A DNA stretch of 64,000 nt from Nocardioides sp. Root682. GTDB lineage: Bacteria; Actinomycetota; Actinomycetes; Propionibacteriales; Nocardioidaceae. The DNA is taken from positions 62,001-126,000 of the forward strand of contig NZ_LMHJ01000004.1 in NCBI RefSeq assembly GCF_001427795.1, read 5' to 3'. A program made the translations under genes and the position numbers. Every line of letters starts with the position of its first letter. Within the stretch, counting starts at the first letter, position 1. Below, piece by piece: positions 48,657 through 57,381 of the stretch. The notes beneath the pieces are model-generated. The model did no database searches. It was not told where the DNA came from and worked only from the letters and a program-made list of their open reading frames with translations.

Positions 48657-51329
48657 TCATCGGCCGACGCCGCGCGCGCGTTGCGGAGCACTGGCTGCCG
48701 GTCGATTCCCGGATCGCTGATGTCTGAGGCGTCTCGACTCCGGGATCCAGGACTCGTCGGGGAGACGTGTGCCGTAGCGGTCGATGTCTTCGTCGACGCG
48801 AGTGGCTGCGTGTGCTGGGCCGAGGTCGGCGCGGTCGCGGACGAACACGGCGACCCACTGCTGACGTGCCTCGTCGATGGTGTCGGCGACGAGGTGGGCG
48901 ATGTTGCTGTGGCGGCCGCGGGTCATGGCGACGTAAGCGGCTGCTGCTCCGGTTGTTTCGCCGACGACGAGGTGGGCGGAGTCGACGGTCTCGCCCTGGG
49001 CGCCATAGACGGTGGAGGCGAAGGCGAGCTCAACGTGTTCCCCGACGTAGGCGGCGGGCAGTTCTCGTGGGCCGGCGCGACCAGTGACGTAGAGGCTTCC
49101 GTCGTCTCCAATGCCGGCGACGGTCCAGGTGTCGCGATTGGCGACGCCGAGGTCGCGGTCATTGCGACGAGTCGCGACACGATCACCAAGTCCGATCCGC
49201 TCACCACGACGCGTGACCGGCTCACCAGGTCGCTCACCAGCGCGGTCACCAGCCGGCTCACCAGCACGCCGGCGGTGGTCGCGGATGGCGGTATTGAGGG
49301 CGGCGACTTGTTCGCGGGTGTCGGCGACGACTAGTTCATCGCCGCGTGCGCCAATGTCCGCGAGGGCCGCGGTGCGTTCAACGTCGGTGGCGTGGATGGT
49401 GATCAATCCGCGTTCGAGAAGGGAGTCGAAGACGTCGGCCGCGTGATCACCTTCGCGCATCTTCAGGCTGAGTTCTGCGTACTCGGGGGCGACGAAGCGG
49501 TGCACGGACTCGAGTTCGAGGTGGGCTTCGGGTGGCGCCCACCTGGCGGCGAGATCCAGTACGCCGCCGCGACCGACGGCGGGCAGTTGGTGGCGGTCCC
49601 CGAGGAGCGCCACGGTTGCGCCCGCGTGGTCGGCGATCGCGAAGAGCGCGCGAGCGGTGTCCTGGTCGAGCATCCCGGCTTCGTCGACGAGCAGGACGTC
49701 ACCGGGAGCGAGCCGGGCTGCGGAGTTGATCTGTTCGCGGGCAACGTCGACACGCGACCAGTGGCCGTCCTCGTCCCAACGGAAGCCGTGTTGGTGAATG
49801 AGCCACGCTGCGGAGAACGCGTCGGTGCCGACCTGCTGTCGCGCGGCCTGGGCGGCTTTGAGAGTCGGTGTGACGACGACGAGGCGACGGTCCTGGAACC
49901 TGAGCGCATGGTGCGCGGCGGCGAGGGTGGTGGTCTTGCCGGTCCCGGCGGCGCCTTCGATGACCAGTACGCCGGCTCGGCCGGCGAGCGCACTCACGAC
50001 CTCGCGTTGCGCGGCATCCAGCTCGCCACCGCGAAGAGCGGCGGGCGCGATTGGTTGCAGTGCACGGGTGGCGATGGAGTCGACCAGCTTCGCCTCGACG
50101 TCGAGGACGCGGTCGGAGGTGAGGTTCCTGATGTGGTCCGGAACGTCGCCGCGTTCGCGCAACGGGCGACACGAGGACACTGCTCGTGCAGTGAGGTCCT
50201 CTGCAATTTCCGTGCGCACTGCTCGGTCGGCGATGATGCCGACCGCGGGGATGATCTTCTCGACTTCGCCGCGGATGTCGGCGGCGTTCCAGGCCGAGCG
50301 CTTCGCACCGAGCCGGGCGAGGACGAGGCCGACGACCGCGTCGCGACGCAATCGACCGATAGCGGTCGAGTGAACCTCGACGGGTTCTGTCGGTGGACGG
50401 AAGCCGAGGTCGTGCAGTTCACCGTTCCATCGAGCAATGAGGTCGGCGCCGTCGGCGGGTACGACCTTGTCCGGTCGTGCCTCAGCCCACGCGCGCCGGT
50501 CCCACGAGCGTCGGAGCTTCGGCCCCGGTTCCTCGCCGGGGTGCTCGGTGCGCCACTTGGCTTCGTAGCGGTCGACGTTTCGGTTGATCTGGGAGGTGCG
50601 TTGGCTGAACCGACCCGCGAACGGTACAAGCTCGTTGACCTCACCCAATTCGTTCAAGGTGTAGCCATGTTCGGCGAGCGCCGTGCGGAACTCCGGGTCG
50701 CACGTGACGGCGGCGTGACCGATTCCGTTGAGCGCCTCGATCGAGTCAACAACGCCGACCGAGTGAAGGCCACGCCACGCACCGGCTGCGTGCACGCGTG
50801 CGTTGATCTGGACGTGCAGGTGACGGTGCGGGTCACCGGCACGCGAGGTGTAGTGCCGCACGACAGCGGCCTCGACTCTTTCGACGGGCACCTGGACCTG
50901 TCGACCGCGCGGACCGATGCGTGTGGTCGCGTGCTCTGCGACCCACCCGATGACCTCCTCGGCTGCACGGGTTTGTGCGACTTCGTAAGCAGTTGCGAGT
51001 TCGGGATGCAGCGCCGCGGCGAGCGACCAGGTCTTGGGTCCGTTGACGACGACCTCGACAAACCGAAGCGCGCGGTCGTCGTCGCGCAACCGACCCTTCA
51101 CGGATCCGGTGGTGACGTCGTACCCGGCGACCCACTTTTCGTACGCCGGTCCGTCGAGGTCAGGTCTCCGATCGATGACAGTTCCGTCGTCACGGACGTT
51201 GACGGTGTAGTGCTCGGCGACACCGCTTCCTTCGGCGAGGTAGTAGTCATCAGCCCGTGAGTGGTCGGCTTCTACATACGAACGTGCGGCGGCTGCTGAG
51301 CCGCGGTAGAACTTCACGCCACCGTGCAT
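48657..51329 (-). CDS. MobF relaxase with C-terminal helicase (TrwC/TraA type)
   Basis: About 890 residues. The relaxase domain has the N-terminal tyrosines in ADDYYLAEG and the metal site HYTSRAGDPHRHLHVQIN (three His). A RecD/TraI helicase follows: Walker A EGAAGTGKTTT (about residue 463), DEAGMLD Walker B, GDRHQLPAVGRGG and the late motif STVYGAQGETVDSAH. It nicks oriT, stays bound to the 5' end and unwinds the transferred strand. The repeated GEPAGDRAGERPGEPVTRR region near residue 715 is Gly/Arg-rich. An in-frame GTG at 51353 would add eight residues. No type IV coupling or secretion genes are seen, so the element is mobilisable, not self-transmissible, on this evidence. Confidence 0.9.
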   Translation of the reverse strand: MHGGVKFYRGSAAAARSYVEADHSRADDYYLAEGSGVAEHYTVNVRDDGTVIDRRPDLDGPAYEKWVAGYDVTTGSVKGRLRDDDRALRFVEVVVNGPKTWSLAAALHPELATAYEVAQTRAAEEVIGWVAEHATTRIGPRGRQVQVPVERVEAAVVRHYTSRAGDPHRHLHVQINARVHAAGAWRGLHSVGVVDSIEALNGIGHAAVTCDPEFRTALAEHGYTLNELGEVNELVPFAGRFSQRTSQINRNVDRYEAKWRTEHPGEEPGPKLRRSWDRRAWAEARPDKVVPADGADLIARWNGELHDLGFRPPTEPVEVHSTAIGRLRRDAVVGLVLARLGAKRSAWNAADIRGEVEKIIPAVGIIADRAVRTEIAEDLTARAVSSCRPLRERGDVPDHIRNLTSDRVLDVEAKLVDSIATRALQPIAPAALRGGELDAAQREVVSALAGRAGVLVIEGAAGTGKTTTLAAAHHALRFQDRRLVVVTPTLKAAQAARQQVGTDAFSAAWLIHQHGFRWDEDGHWSRVDVAREQINSAARLAPGDVLLVDEAGMLDQDTARALFAIADHAGATVALLGDRHQLPAVGRGGVLDLAARWAPPEAHLELESVHRFVAPEYAELSLKMREGDHAADVFDSLLERGLITIHATDVERTAALADIGARGDELVVADTREQVAALNTAIRDHRRRAGEPAGDRAGERPGEPVTRRGERIGLGDRVATRRNDRDLGVANRDTWTVAGIGDDGSLYVTGRAGPRELPAAYVGEHVELAFASTVYGAQGETVDSAHLVVGETTGAAAAYVAMTRGRHSNIAHLVADTIDEARQQWVAVFVRDRADLGPAHAATRVDEDIDRYGTRLPDESWIPESRRLRHQRSGNRPAASAPQRARGVGR

Positions 51330-51382
51330 GATGTGCTCGTCACCGCCCGTCACGTCTCGTCAAAGACCCCTGAAATGACAGC

Positions 51383-51424
51383 GGTCCGTCCCCCGGGGGG
51401 ACGGACCATCTACGAACTTCGTAG
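51383..51424. other. Two adjacent palindromes, oriT candidate
   Basis: GGTCCGTCCCCC (51383-51394), one central G, then the complement (51396-51407); directly after it CTACGAA-C-TTCGTAG (51410-51424). They lie 54-95 bp upstream of the relaxase start, where oriT and relaxase operators usually lie. Confidence 0.5.
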
Positions 51425-52000
51425 CATGCGTGCCGCTGGGTTTCGAGGCTTCGGATGCCCTTGTGGGGAGAGGATTTTCGGGCTCGTCAGAGTCCGTCAA
51501 CCGTCGTCATCGGGGCTCGGGAGTGATGACGACGGTGAGACTTCGGCGGTGATGTCGTGTGCGACCGCGGCGGGTGCGGTCCCGGCCGACGAGGATGCGC
51601 GGCACCGCGTGGGAAAGCGCAATCACTTCCCGGGTTGCGCAGAGATGCTGCGGACTTCCGAGGGTTCCGCAGAACAGCCTGGCCGGAGATGCAGGAGGTG
51701 TGTGGCACTTGAAGTTCGCGGGCTTCCGGGGGACGCAGAGGAGCGTGGACCGCGGCTGTTCTCCGGATTGGGACCAGAACCGTCAGTGAGGGCTCTCAGC
51801 AGGAGGGCCGTGGGTTCGGTAGGTGGTTTCCGGCCAAGGCGTAACGAAACGACTGTCCCATCGGAGCAACTGCATGACTGAACGAAGGTCGATGAAGAAG
51901 AGTTCTGACCACCCGTCAGGGCCATCAAACTCGTCTGCTCTATGCGTCACGTTCGTCCTCGTCATGCTCAGCAGTCCAGGCCGAGATAGGCCGTTCTTGG
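51425..52000. other. Intergenic stretch at the island's right end, no gene seen
   Basis: 576 bp. A hairpin with arms CTGCGGA (51648-51654) and TCCGCAG (51666-51672) is visible. Frames crossing it have no family resemblance. I looked for a copy of the tRNA-Thr 3' end and found none, so the right boundary of the island is not fixed. Confidence 0.4.
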
Positions 52001-52801
52001 TCAGAATGGATCGCTGCGCGACAAGACGGCGTCGAGAAGGCCGAGGTCGACGCTCATCTCTGCGGCGATCTCTCGGACGACGGCGACGTCCTTGCGCAGG
52101 AAGGGCCGGAGAAACTCGGTCATCTTCTCCACGGAATCCATGTCGGCCGCCACTTGTGCCACATGTGTGCCGCCACTGGCGTGCACCAGGGCAGGTGCCA
52201 AGGAACCCGGGGCCAATCCCAATGCCTCTGCAATGCGCTCGGCGTCTCGTAACAGTTGGACGTTCACGCCCAAGAGCGCATTGTTGACCAGCTTGGCGGC
52301 CTGACCGTTGCCGACAGGTCCCATGTGGATGATGGGATCCGCGTAACAGGACATCGCAGGCCGGGCGCACTCAAGAGCGTCTTCGGTTCCACCCACCAAG
52401 AGCGTGATGTGGGACTCGGTGACGTCGGCGACGCTGCCGCTGACTGGCGCGTCGAGGACGCTGATCCCAAGTGGAGTGGCCGCAGCGGCAAGACGACGAG
52501 CGGTTTCGGGGCGGCCCGTGGTGTGGATGACCAGCACGGACCCCGGGCGCAGAGACGCCAAGAATGCCGGATCGTCCAGCGCGATGGCTTGTATCTGTTC
52601 ATCGGTGTAGACGCAGAGCATGACTACCTCGGCGTCTCTGCCGACTTCGGTAGCGCAGTCCACGATGCCAGCGCCAAGGGTGTCGTAATGTTCGGCGACC
52701 TCGGAACGGCGAGCGTAGACGTCGACGGAATGGCCCCGAGCCAGCATGTTTGCTGCCATCGGCCCGCCGATCTCGCCGAGGCCGATGAATCCCACTCTCA
52801 C
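52001..52801 (-). CDS. NAD(P)-dependent beta-hydroxyacid dehydrogenase
   Basis: 266 residues of the 3-hydroxyisobutyrate dehydrogenase family. Rossmann start VGFIGLGEIGGPMAANML, substrate-binding DAPVSGSVAD and catalytic Lys in GNGQAAKLVNNALLGVN. It should oxidise a beta-hydroxy acid or reduce a semialdehyde in the catabolic cluster. The next gene overlaps its start (stop at 52798). Confidence 0.88.
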   Translation of the reverse strand: MRVGFIGLGEIGGPMAANMLARGHSVDVYARRSEVAEHYDTLGAGIVDCATEVGRDAEVVMLCVYTDEQIQAIALDDPAFLASLRPGSVLVIHTTGRPETARRLAAAATPLGISVLDAPVSGSVADVTESHITLLVGGTEDALECARPAMSCYADPIIHMGPVGNGQAAKLVNNALLGVNVQLLRDAERIAEALGLAPGSLAPALVHASGGTHVAQVAADMDSVEKMTEFLRPFLRKDVAVVREIAAEMSVDLGLLDAVLSRSDPF

Positions 52802-54813
52802 GACTTTGCCCCAGTCGACTCGCTGCGAACACGAGCCGTTAACTGCTGCGCGGCCGTGAAGCCGTCCCAGACGGCGTTGTCGAGCCGGCGTGGTGCGAGG
52901 CAGTCCCCGATTCGTACGACGCGAGGATCGCCTGCCAACTGACGGAAGAGTGTGTCCTCTACCTCTGCGCCCGTGGCGAGGACGACCGTGTCGAACTCAC
53001 CGAGCGGGACCGGGGCATGCGAAAAGGCATCGTGGCCTTCCACGGACTTCTCGCCGATGCGTGAGACCCACGTGTGCGGCAGCAGTTCGACTCCAGCGTT
53101 TCGCAATCGGGTGTAGAGGAAGTCTTGGTTGACCGCGCTCCACAGCCCGATCGAGGTGGACCGGCTCACGATCGTGACCTCCCGACCGTGCTCGGCGAGA
53201 TACTCGGCCGCCGTCGTGGCCTGACCCTGAGTGTCGTCCTCAGCGACGAGGACGCGGGTGCCGATGGTGTCGAGCCTGTCGAAGACCTCCCAGGCGGTGA
53301 CGACGTGGCTCAGGTCGTGACCTGGTAGCGCACGTACGCCTGGCTCGGCTGTGCTGAACCCGGTACGCCACGGACGCGATCCGGTGGCGAGGACGACGGC
53401 GTCGAAGTCGTTCAAGTCATCGGACGTCGCGGTCACGCCCGTCCGTACATCGACACCCAACTCAAACAGGCGTCGGCTGAGGTGCTCGACGATCAGGCCG
53501 AGCTCGCGCCGGCTGGTGCACCGCGCGGCCATCGCGATCTGTCCACCGACAGTGGGCCGCGACTCGAAGAGGACGACGGTGGCCCCGCGCTCGGCCGCGG
53601 ACACGGCCGCCTGAAGGCCCGCAGGACCGCCGCCCACAACACCGACTCGCAGTCCGGCGACGCTCGTTCGCACCACCGAGTTCTCGCGCCCGACCGTCGG
53701 GTTGACCGTGCATTCGAGAGGAAGGCCGTTGCCGGTGCTGGAGATGCAGCCCTGGTTGCAGCTGAGGCACGGACGCACTTGGCTGAGCAGGCCCGACTGG
53801 ATCTTCTTGGGCATCGTAGGGTCGGCGATGAGTGCTCGATTCATGCCGACGAGGTCGACGGTCCCGTCCTCCAACAGCGACTCGGCCAGGAGCGGATCCT
53901 TGATCCTGGTGGCGACCATCACCGGGATCGACACCGCCTGCTTGATCTGACGGGCGGCATCAACGAAGAGGCCCGGCTTGTGCCCCATGTCGGCGATCCA
54001 CAACGGGAAGGACTCGTTGCTCGCGCCACTCACGTTGAGGTAATCGACGCAGCCGGTGCCCTCCAGCAGCCGGGCGATCACGACGGCATCGTCGGGACCC
54101 GCACCACCCGCGATCATGTCGTCGCCGTTGATCCGTACGCCAACCAGGAACTCAGGCGAGACCACCGTGCGGATCCGCTGCACGATGTCAGAAACGACGC
54201 GTACCCGATTCTCGTGAGAACCGCCCCACGCGTCCTGGCGATCGTTCATTTGGGGTGACAGGAACTGAGCGAGTCCATAGCCCTGAGCCGCGAGAACTTC
54301 TACGCCGTCCCAGCCCGCCTCCTCCAGAAGAGCCGCCGATCGCGCGAAGCTGCTGACCATTTCCTCAATCTCGTCCGCCTCGAGTTCCTTGGGGATCTCG
54401 CGCACCCGTGGATCAGGCAGCGCCGAGGCTGACAACAGGGGCAGGTGGCTGGCGCGCGAGGAACCCTGCCGTCCGCCGTCCCAAAGTTGCGCGAGCAGCA
54501 AGGCGCCGTGCGGCTGCACCACCCCAGCCAGCTGTCGGTGACCTTCGACGGCCTCAGGGGAGAATCCATAGTTCTGGCCCCCGCTGGCCTTCGACCGATC
54601 CCAGGCTGCGACGCTGCCGACGACGATCATGCCCACGCCACCCGCGGCCTTCTCCGCGTAGTAGGACAGTTGCTTCTCAGAGACCATCCCATTCACGCCG
54701 AAGTAGGTGCCGTGCGGTGGGGACACGATGCGGTTCTTGATTTCGCGAGTGCCAATCCGAACCGGGCTCATCAGTCGCGGGAGCTGCAGGTCGTCCTGCC
54801 AGTGCTCAATCAC
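52798..54813 (-). CDS. Old Yellow Enzyme/2,4-dienoyl-CoA reductase-like flavoprotein
   Basis: 671 residues. An FMN TIM barrel fills residues 1-360 (LMSPVRIGTREIKNRIVSPPHGT; GWDGVEVLAAQGYGLAQFLSP). A [4Fe-4S] site follows (CLSCNQGC ... C), then an FAD/NAD(P) domain (VGVVGGGPAGLQAAVSAAERG). This is the FadH/BaiCD architecture, reducing a conjugated C=C bond of an acid, enone or CoA ester with NAD(P)H. In the cluster it probably removes unsaturation or aromaticity from a ring intermediate. It overlaps both neighbours by 4 bp. Confidence 0.9.
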   Translation of the reverse strand: MIEHWQDDLQLPRLMSPVRIGTREIKNRIVSPPHGTYFGVNGMVSEKQLSYYAEKAAGGVGMIVVGSVAAWDRSKASGGQNYGFSPEAVEGHRQLAGVVQPHGALLLAQLWDGGRQGSSRASHLPLLSASALPDPRVREIPKELEADEIEEMVSSFARSAALLEEAGWDGVEVLAAQGYGLAQFLSPQMNDRQDAWGGSHENRVRVVSDIVQRIRTVVSPEFLVGVRINGDDMIAGGAGPDDAVVIARLLEGTGCVDYLNVSGASNESFPLWIADMGHKPGLFVDAARQIKQAVSIPVMVATRIKDPLLAESLLEDGTVDLVGMNRALIADPTMPKKIQSGLLSQVRPCLSCNQGCISSTGNGLPLECTVNPTVGRENSVVRTSVAGLRVGVVGGGPAGLQAAVSAAERGATVVLFESRPTVGGQIAMAARCTSRRELGLIVEHLSRRLFELGVDVRTGVTATSDDLNDFDAVVLATGSRPWRTGFSTAEPGVRALPGHDLSHVVTAWEVFDRLDTIGTRVLVAEDDTQGQATTAAEYLAEHGREVTIVSRSTSIGLWSAVNQDFLYTRLRNAGVELLPHTWVSRIGEKSVEGHDAFSHAPVPLGEFDTVVLATGAEVEDTLFRQLAGDPRVVRIGDCLAPRRLDNAVWDGFTAAQQLTARVRSESTGAKS

Positions 54814-55640
54814 GATCGGGTTCCTTTCCTGTCAGCTAGCCGAAGCAGTTCATGGGTGACCGCGAAACGGTCAGTGAGGCTGTCGAAGGTGGCACCTTCG
54901 AAAGGCGAGTGGCCCAGCTCGGTCGTGAGGAGACGGACGTCCTTCAACAACAGCTCGGCGTCGTTTGACGTGAGGTCTGGGAGTACGTCGCCGGTCAGGC
55001 TCGAACCAGACGACGTGGCGATGATGCGGTGTGCAAGCTGGGCGTCGATCCCCTGCTCGTGTGCAGCGCGGACAGCGACCGCCGCACCTAGTAGGTGGTA
55101 GGCAGCGAGGCTGTTGTTGATGAGTTTGACCATGGACGGCTGGCCAACCTCGTCAAACCAGAACGTCTGGGCGAACACGTCCCGCAGGAACTCTTCATCC
55201 GCAGGCTCCAACGGTGGACCGGCAACCAAGCCTGTGAGATCGCCCCGTCGCGCTCGAGGGACTCCACCGGAAACGGGCACCTCAAACAGACGTCGTCCAG
55301 CTTCGCGTGCGAGGAGGGCGCGTGCGTCCGATGGAGCGAGCGTCGTAATGATGTAGCCGCTCGCCCCGGAATTCAGAGCCGTCGACACTCGGTCGTCCGC
55401 CAGCACGGCCGAGACCTGGGGAAACGTCCGGAGCGCGACCACGATCCGGCTGACCCGGCTCCACGGCACGGCGTCGATGTCGGACGTCGCGGGACGCACA
55501 GCGGTTCGGCCCCACTCTGCGACCCGGCTGGCATCGAGGTCGAGACCGATCACGTCCCAGGCCTGATCGGCGAGACGGGCAGCGATCGCGCCGCCCATCG
55601 GGCCTAGGCCGATGACGACTGTCTTGTCGCGATGACTCAT
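54810..55640 (-). CDS. Second NAD(P)-binding hydroxyisobutyrate-dehydrogenase-like protein
   Basis: 276 residues. VVIGLGPMGGAIAARLADQAWDVIGLDLD gives the Rossmann fold, EVPVSGGVPRARRGDL the substrate loop and MVKLINNSLAAY the catalytic Lys. It is distant from the enzyme at 52001, so the two probably act on different intermediates. First gene of the leftward set; divergent from the SDR at 55775, with the palindromic operator between them. Confidence 0.85.
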   Translation of the reverse strand: MSHRDKTVVIGLGPMGGAIAARLADQAWDVIGLDLDASRVAEWGRTAVRPATSDIDAVPWSRVSRIVVALRTFPQVSAVLADDRVSTALNSGASGYIITTLAPSDARALLAREAGRRLFEVPVSGGVPRARRGDLTGLVAGPPLEPADEEFLRDVFAQTFWFDEVGQPSMVKLINNSLAAYHLLGAAVAVRAAHEQGIDAQLAHRIIATSSGSSLTGDVLPDLTSNDAELLLKDVRLLTTELGHSPFEGATFDSLTDRFAVTHELLRLADRKGTRS

Positions 55641-55729
55641 GCCATCCCCGTTCGCATTCGCCCGTAACGGGCTGGAAGGTGTCGCTCAGATAGCGGTGTG
55701 ACGGACCCTACAAAGGTCCTGACCGTTAA

Positions 55730-55743
55730 GTCAAATAGTTGAC
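55730..55743. promoter_or_regulatory. GTCAA-N4-TTGAC operator, copy 1
   Basis: GTCAA-ATAG-TTGAC between divergent genes. TTGACC at 55739 with TAAGGT at 55763 (18-bp spacer) would be a rightward promoter whose -35 lies inside the palindrome and whose start point is about at the ATG. Confidence 0.6.
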
Positions 55744-55774
55744 CAAAGGGTTGAAGTGTCCCTAAGGTCCAGGC

Positions 55775-56542
55775 ATGGCATCGAATCTCAGCGAACAACC
55801 GGTCGCCCTGATCACAGGCGCCGGCGCCGGGCTAGGCGAAGCGTTGGCCAGCTCGTTCGTGGGCGATGGTGTCCGCGTCGTCGTCACCGACATCGACGAA
55901 CGCGCTGCAGTGCGTGTGGCGGCCGCGCTTAACGAGCACGCACCTGGCAGTGCGATGTCGGTCGGACTGGACGTGGCCGACCCCGACGCCTTCGAGGCGG
56001 CAATCACCCTCGTCGAGAGGACGTTCGGTCGCCTCGACCACCTGATCAACAATGCCGGGCTGCACCTGTCCACGTACAGCCAGCCGATCGCGGCCCTGAC
56101 CACTGAGCAGCTTCGTGCTGCCGTCGACGTCAACGTCCTAGGTGTCGTCCACGGCACGCTGGCTTCACGCCGGCTGTTGGCTGCCGCCGGGGGCACAGTC
56201 GTCAATCTGTCGTCGATCGCCTCCTATGGAGTGGCCTCGTACGGGATCTACGGAGTGACGAAACTGGCGGTCCGTGGTCTCACCGTCGCATTCGCGCAAG
56301 AGTTGGCAGCCGACGGAATTCGCGTCAACGCCGTCGCGCCAGGCCTGATCGCCACCGACAACGCCGTACACGCGCTGGATCGTTCGACGTTCGACGACTT
56401 CGTCGACACGCGGCAGGTGTTGCAGCGTCGCGGCCTGCCTGCCGACGTCGTCGAGGCGATCCGGTTCCTGTGCTCGGACCGGGCGTCGTTCGTCACCGGC
56501 GAGACCCTCAAGGTCTCCGGCGGCTACCCACTTCTTCCCTGA
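55775..56542 (+). CDS. Short-chain dehydrogenase/reductase 1
   Basis: 255 residues. TGAGAGLGEALA is the cofactor site, NNAG is present, and the active site is Ser in NLSSIASYG with YGIYGVTK (Tyr, Lys). Asp in VTDID suggests NAD preference. It ends with the usual GETLKVSGGYP. It probably oxidises an alcohol on the catabolic substrate. It leads the rightward gene set and may have a leaderless message. Confidence 0.88.
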   Translation: MASNLSEQPVALITGAGAGLGEALASSFVGDGVRVVVTDIDERAAVRVAAALNEHAPGSAMSVGLDVADPDAFEAAITLVERTFGRLDHLINNAGLHLSTYSQPIAALTTEQLRAAVDVNVLGVVHGTLASRRLLAAAGGTVVNLSSIASYGVASYGIYGVTKLAVRGLTVAFAQELAADGIRVNAVAPGLIATDNAVHALDRSTFDDFVDTRQVLQRRGLPADVVEAIRFLCSDRASFVTGETLKVSGGYPLLP

Positions 56543-56573
56543 CTGCGCGAAGAACACCCTTCGGAGGATGTAG

Positions 56574-57368
56574 ATGATCAAGGCACTCGTGACGGGCGCT
56601 AGCGACGACGGCATCGGCGGTGGCATCGCGCGCGAACTGGCGCGATTGGCGGCCGCCGACGGCGGCGGGGCGATCGCGCTGTCGACGTCAGGCAGGAGGG
56701 GCGTGCCCCGGAACCTGTTGCGGGACATCGATGACCTGGGGGTGGGGGTCCGCCACTTTGCCGCGGATCTCACCGAGCCCGCGGCCTGCAGGGAGCTCGC
56801 AGACAGCGCTTTGGAGTTTTGCGGCGGCATGTCAGTTTTCGTGTCGAACGCGGGGGCGATGCGTCCTGGGCCATTGGCGAGCCTTGCTGTGGAGGACTGG
56901 GACCTGTTGTTCGCCGCCAATCTCCGGCCCACCCTGCTGATATCCCAGCGTCTTTTGCCAGCCCTGAGGCAATCGCAGGGTTCGGTTGTGGCGGTGTCGT
57001 CGATCACCGGCGGAACGCCTGCTCCCGGAGCCGGGGCCTACCCCCCCAGCAAGGCGGCTCTCGAGATGTTGGTCCGCCAGATGGCCCTCGAATGGGCCGC
57101 CTACGGGGTGCGCGTGAACGCGGTGGCTCCCGGCATGGTCGAGACCCACCTGACGCAATCGGCCTACACCGACGAGGACGTACACGCAGCACGTAAGGAG
57201 GTCGTGCCCATGCGCCGGATCGGCACGCCGGAGGACATGGGCAAGGCGACGGCATTCCTGGCCGGTTCGAGCGCGGCCTACATAACGGGCCAGACACTGA
57301 CCGTCGACGGCGGATTCATCGATTCGGTCTACACCCACGTGCCGACCCTGACCGACGTCCCGCGATAG
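56574..57368 (+). CDS. Short-chain dehydrogenase/reductase 2
   Basis: 264 residues. TGASDDGIGGGIARELA is a longer variant of the glycine motif, as in FabG-like enzymes that follow 'GIGxxIA'. NAGAMRP, Ser in AVSSITGG and YPPSKAAL form the active site, with Pro replacing the residue after Tyr. It ends with GQTLTVDGGF. It lies 31 bp after SDR 1, and a ribosome site GGAGG precedes ATG 56574. Confidence 0.86.
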   Translation: MIKALVTGASDDGIGGGIARELARLAAADGGGAIALSTSGRRGVPRNLLRDIDDLGVGVRHFAADLTEPAACRELADSALEFCGGMSVFVSNAGAMRPGPLASLAVEDWDLLFAANLRPTLLISQRLLPALRQSQGSVVAVSSITGGTPAPGAGAYPPSKAALEMLVRQMALEWAAYGVRVNAVAPGMVETHLTQSAYTDEDVHAARKEVVPMRRIGTPEDMGKATAFLAGSSAAYITGQTLTVDGGFIDSVYTHVPTLTDVPR

Positions 57369-57381
57369 GGGGAAGGATGCC

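Noticed and set aside
51324..51881. A 185-codon plus-strand frame in the gap right of the relaxase gene
   Set aside because: It runs through the palindromes and has no family resemblance, biased composition and no ribosome site.
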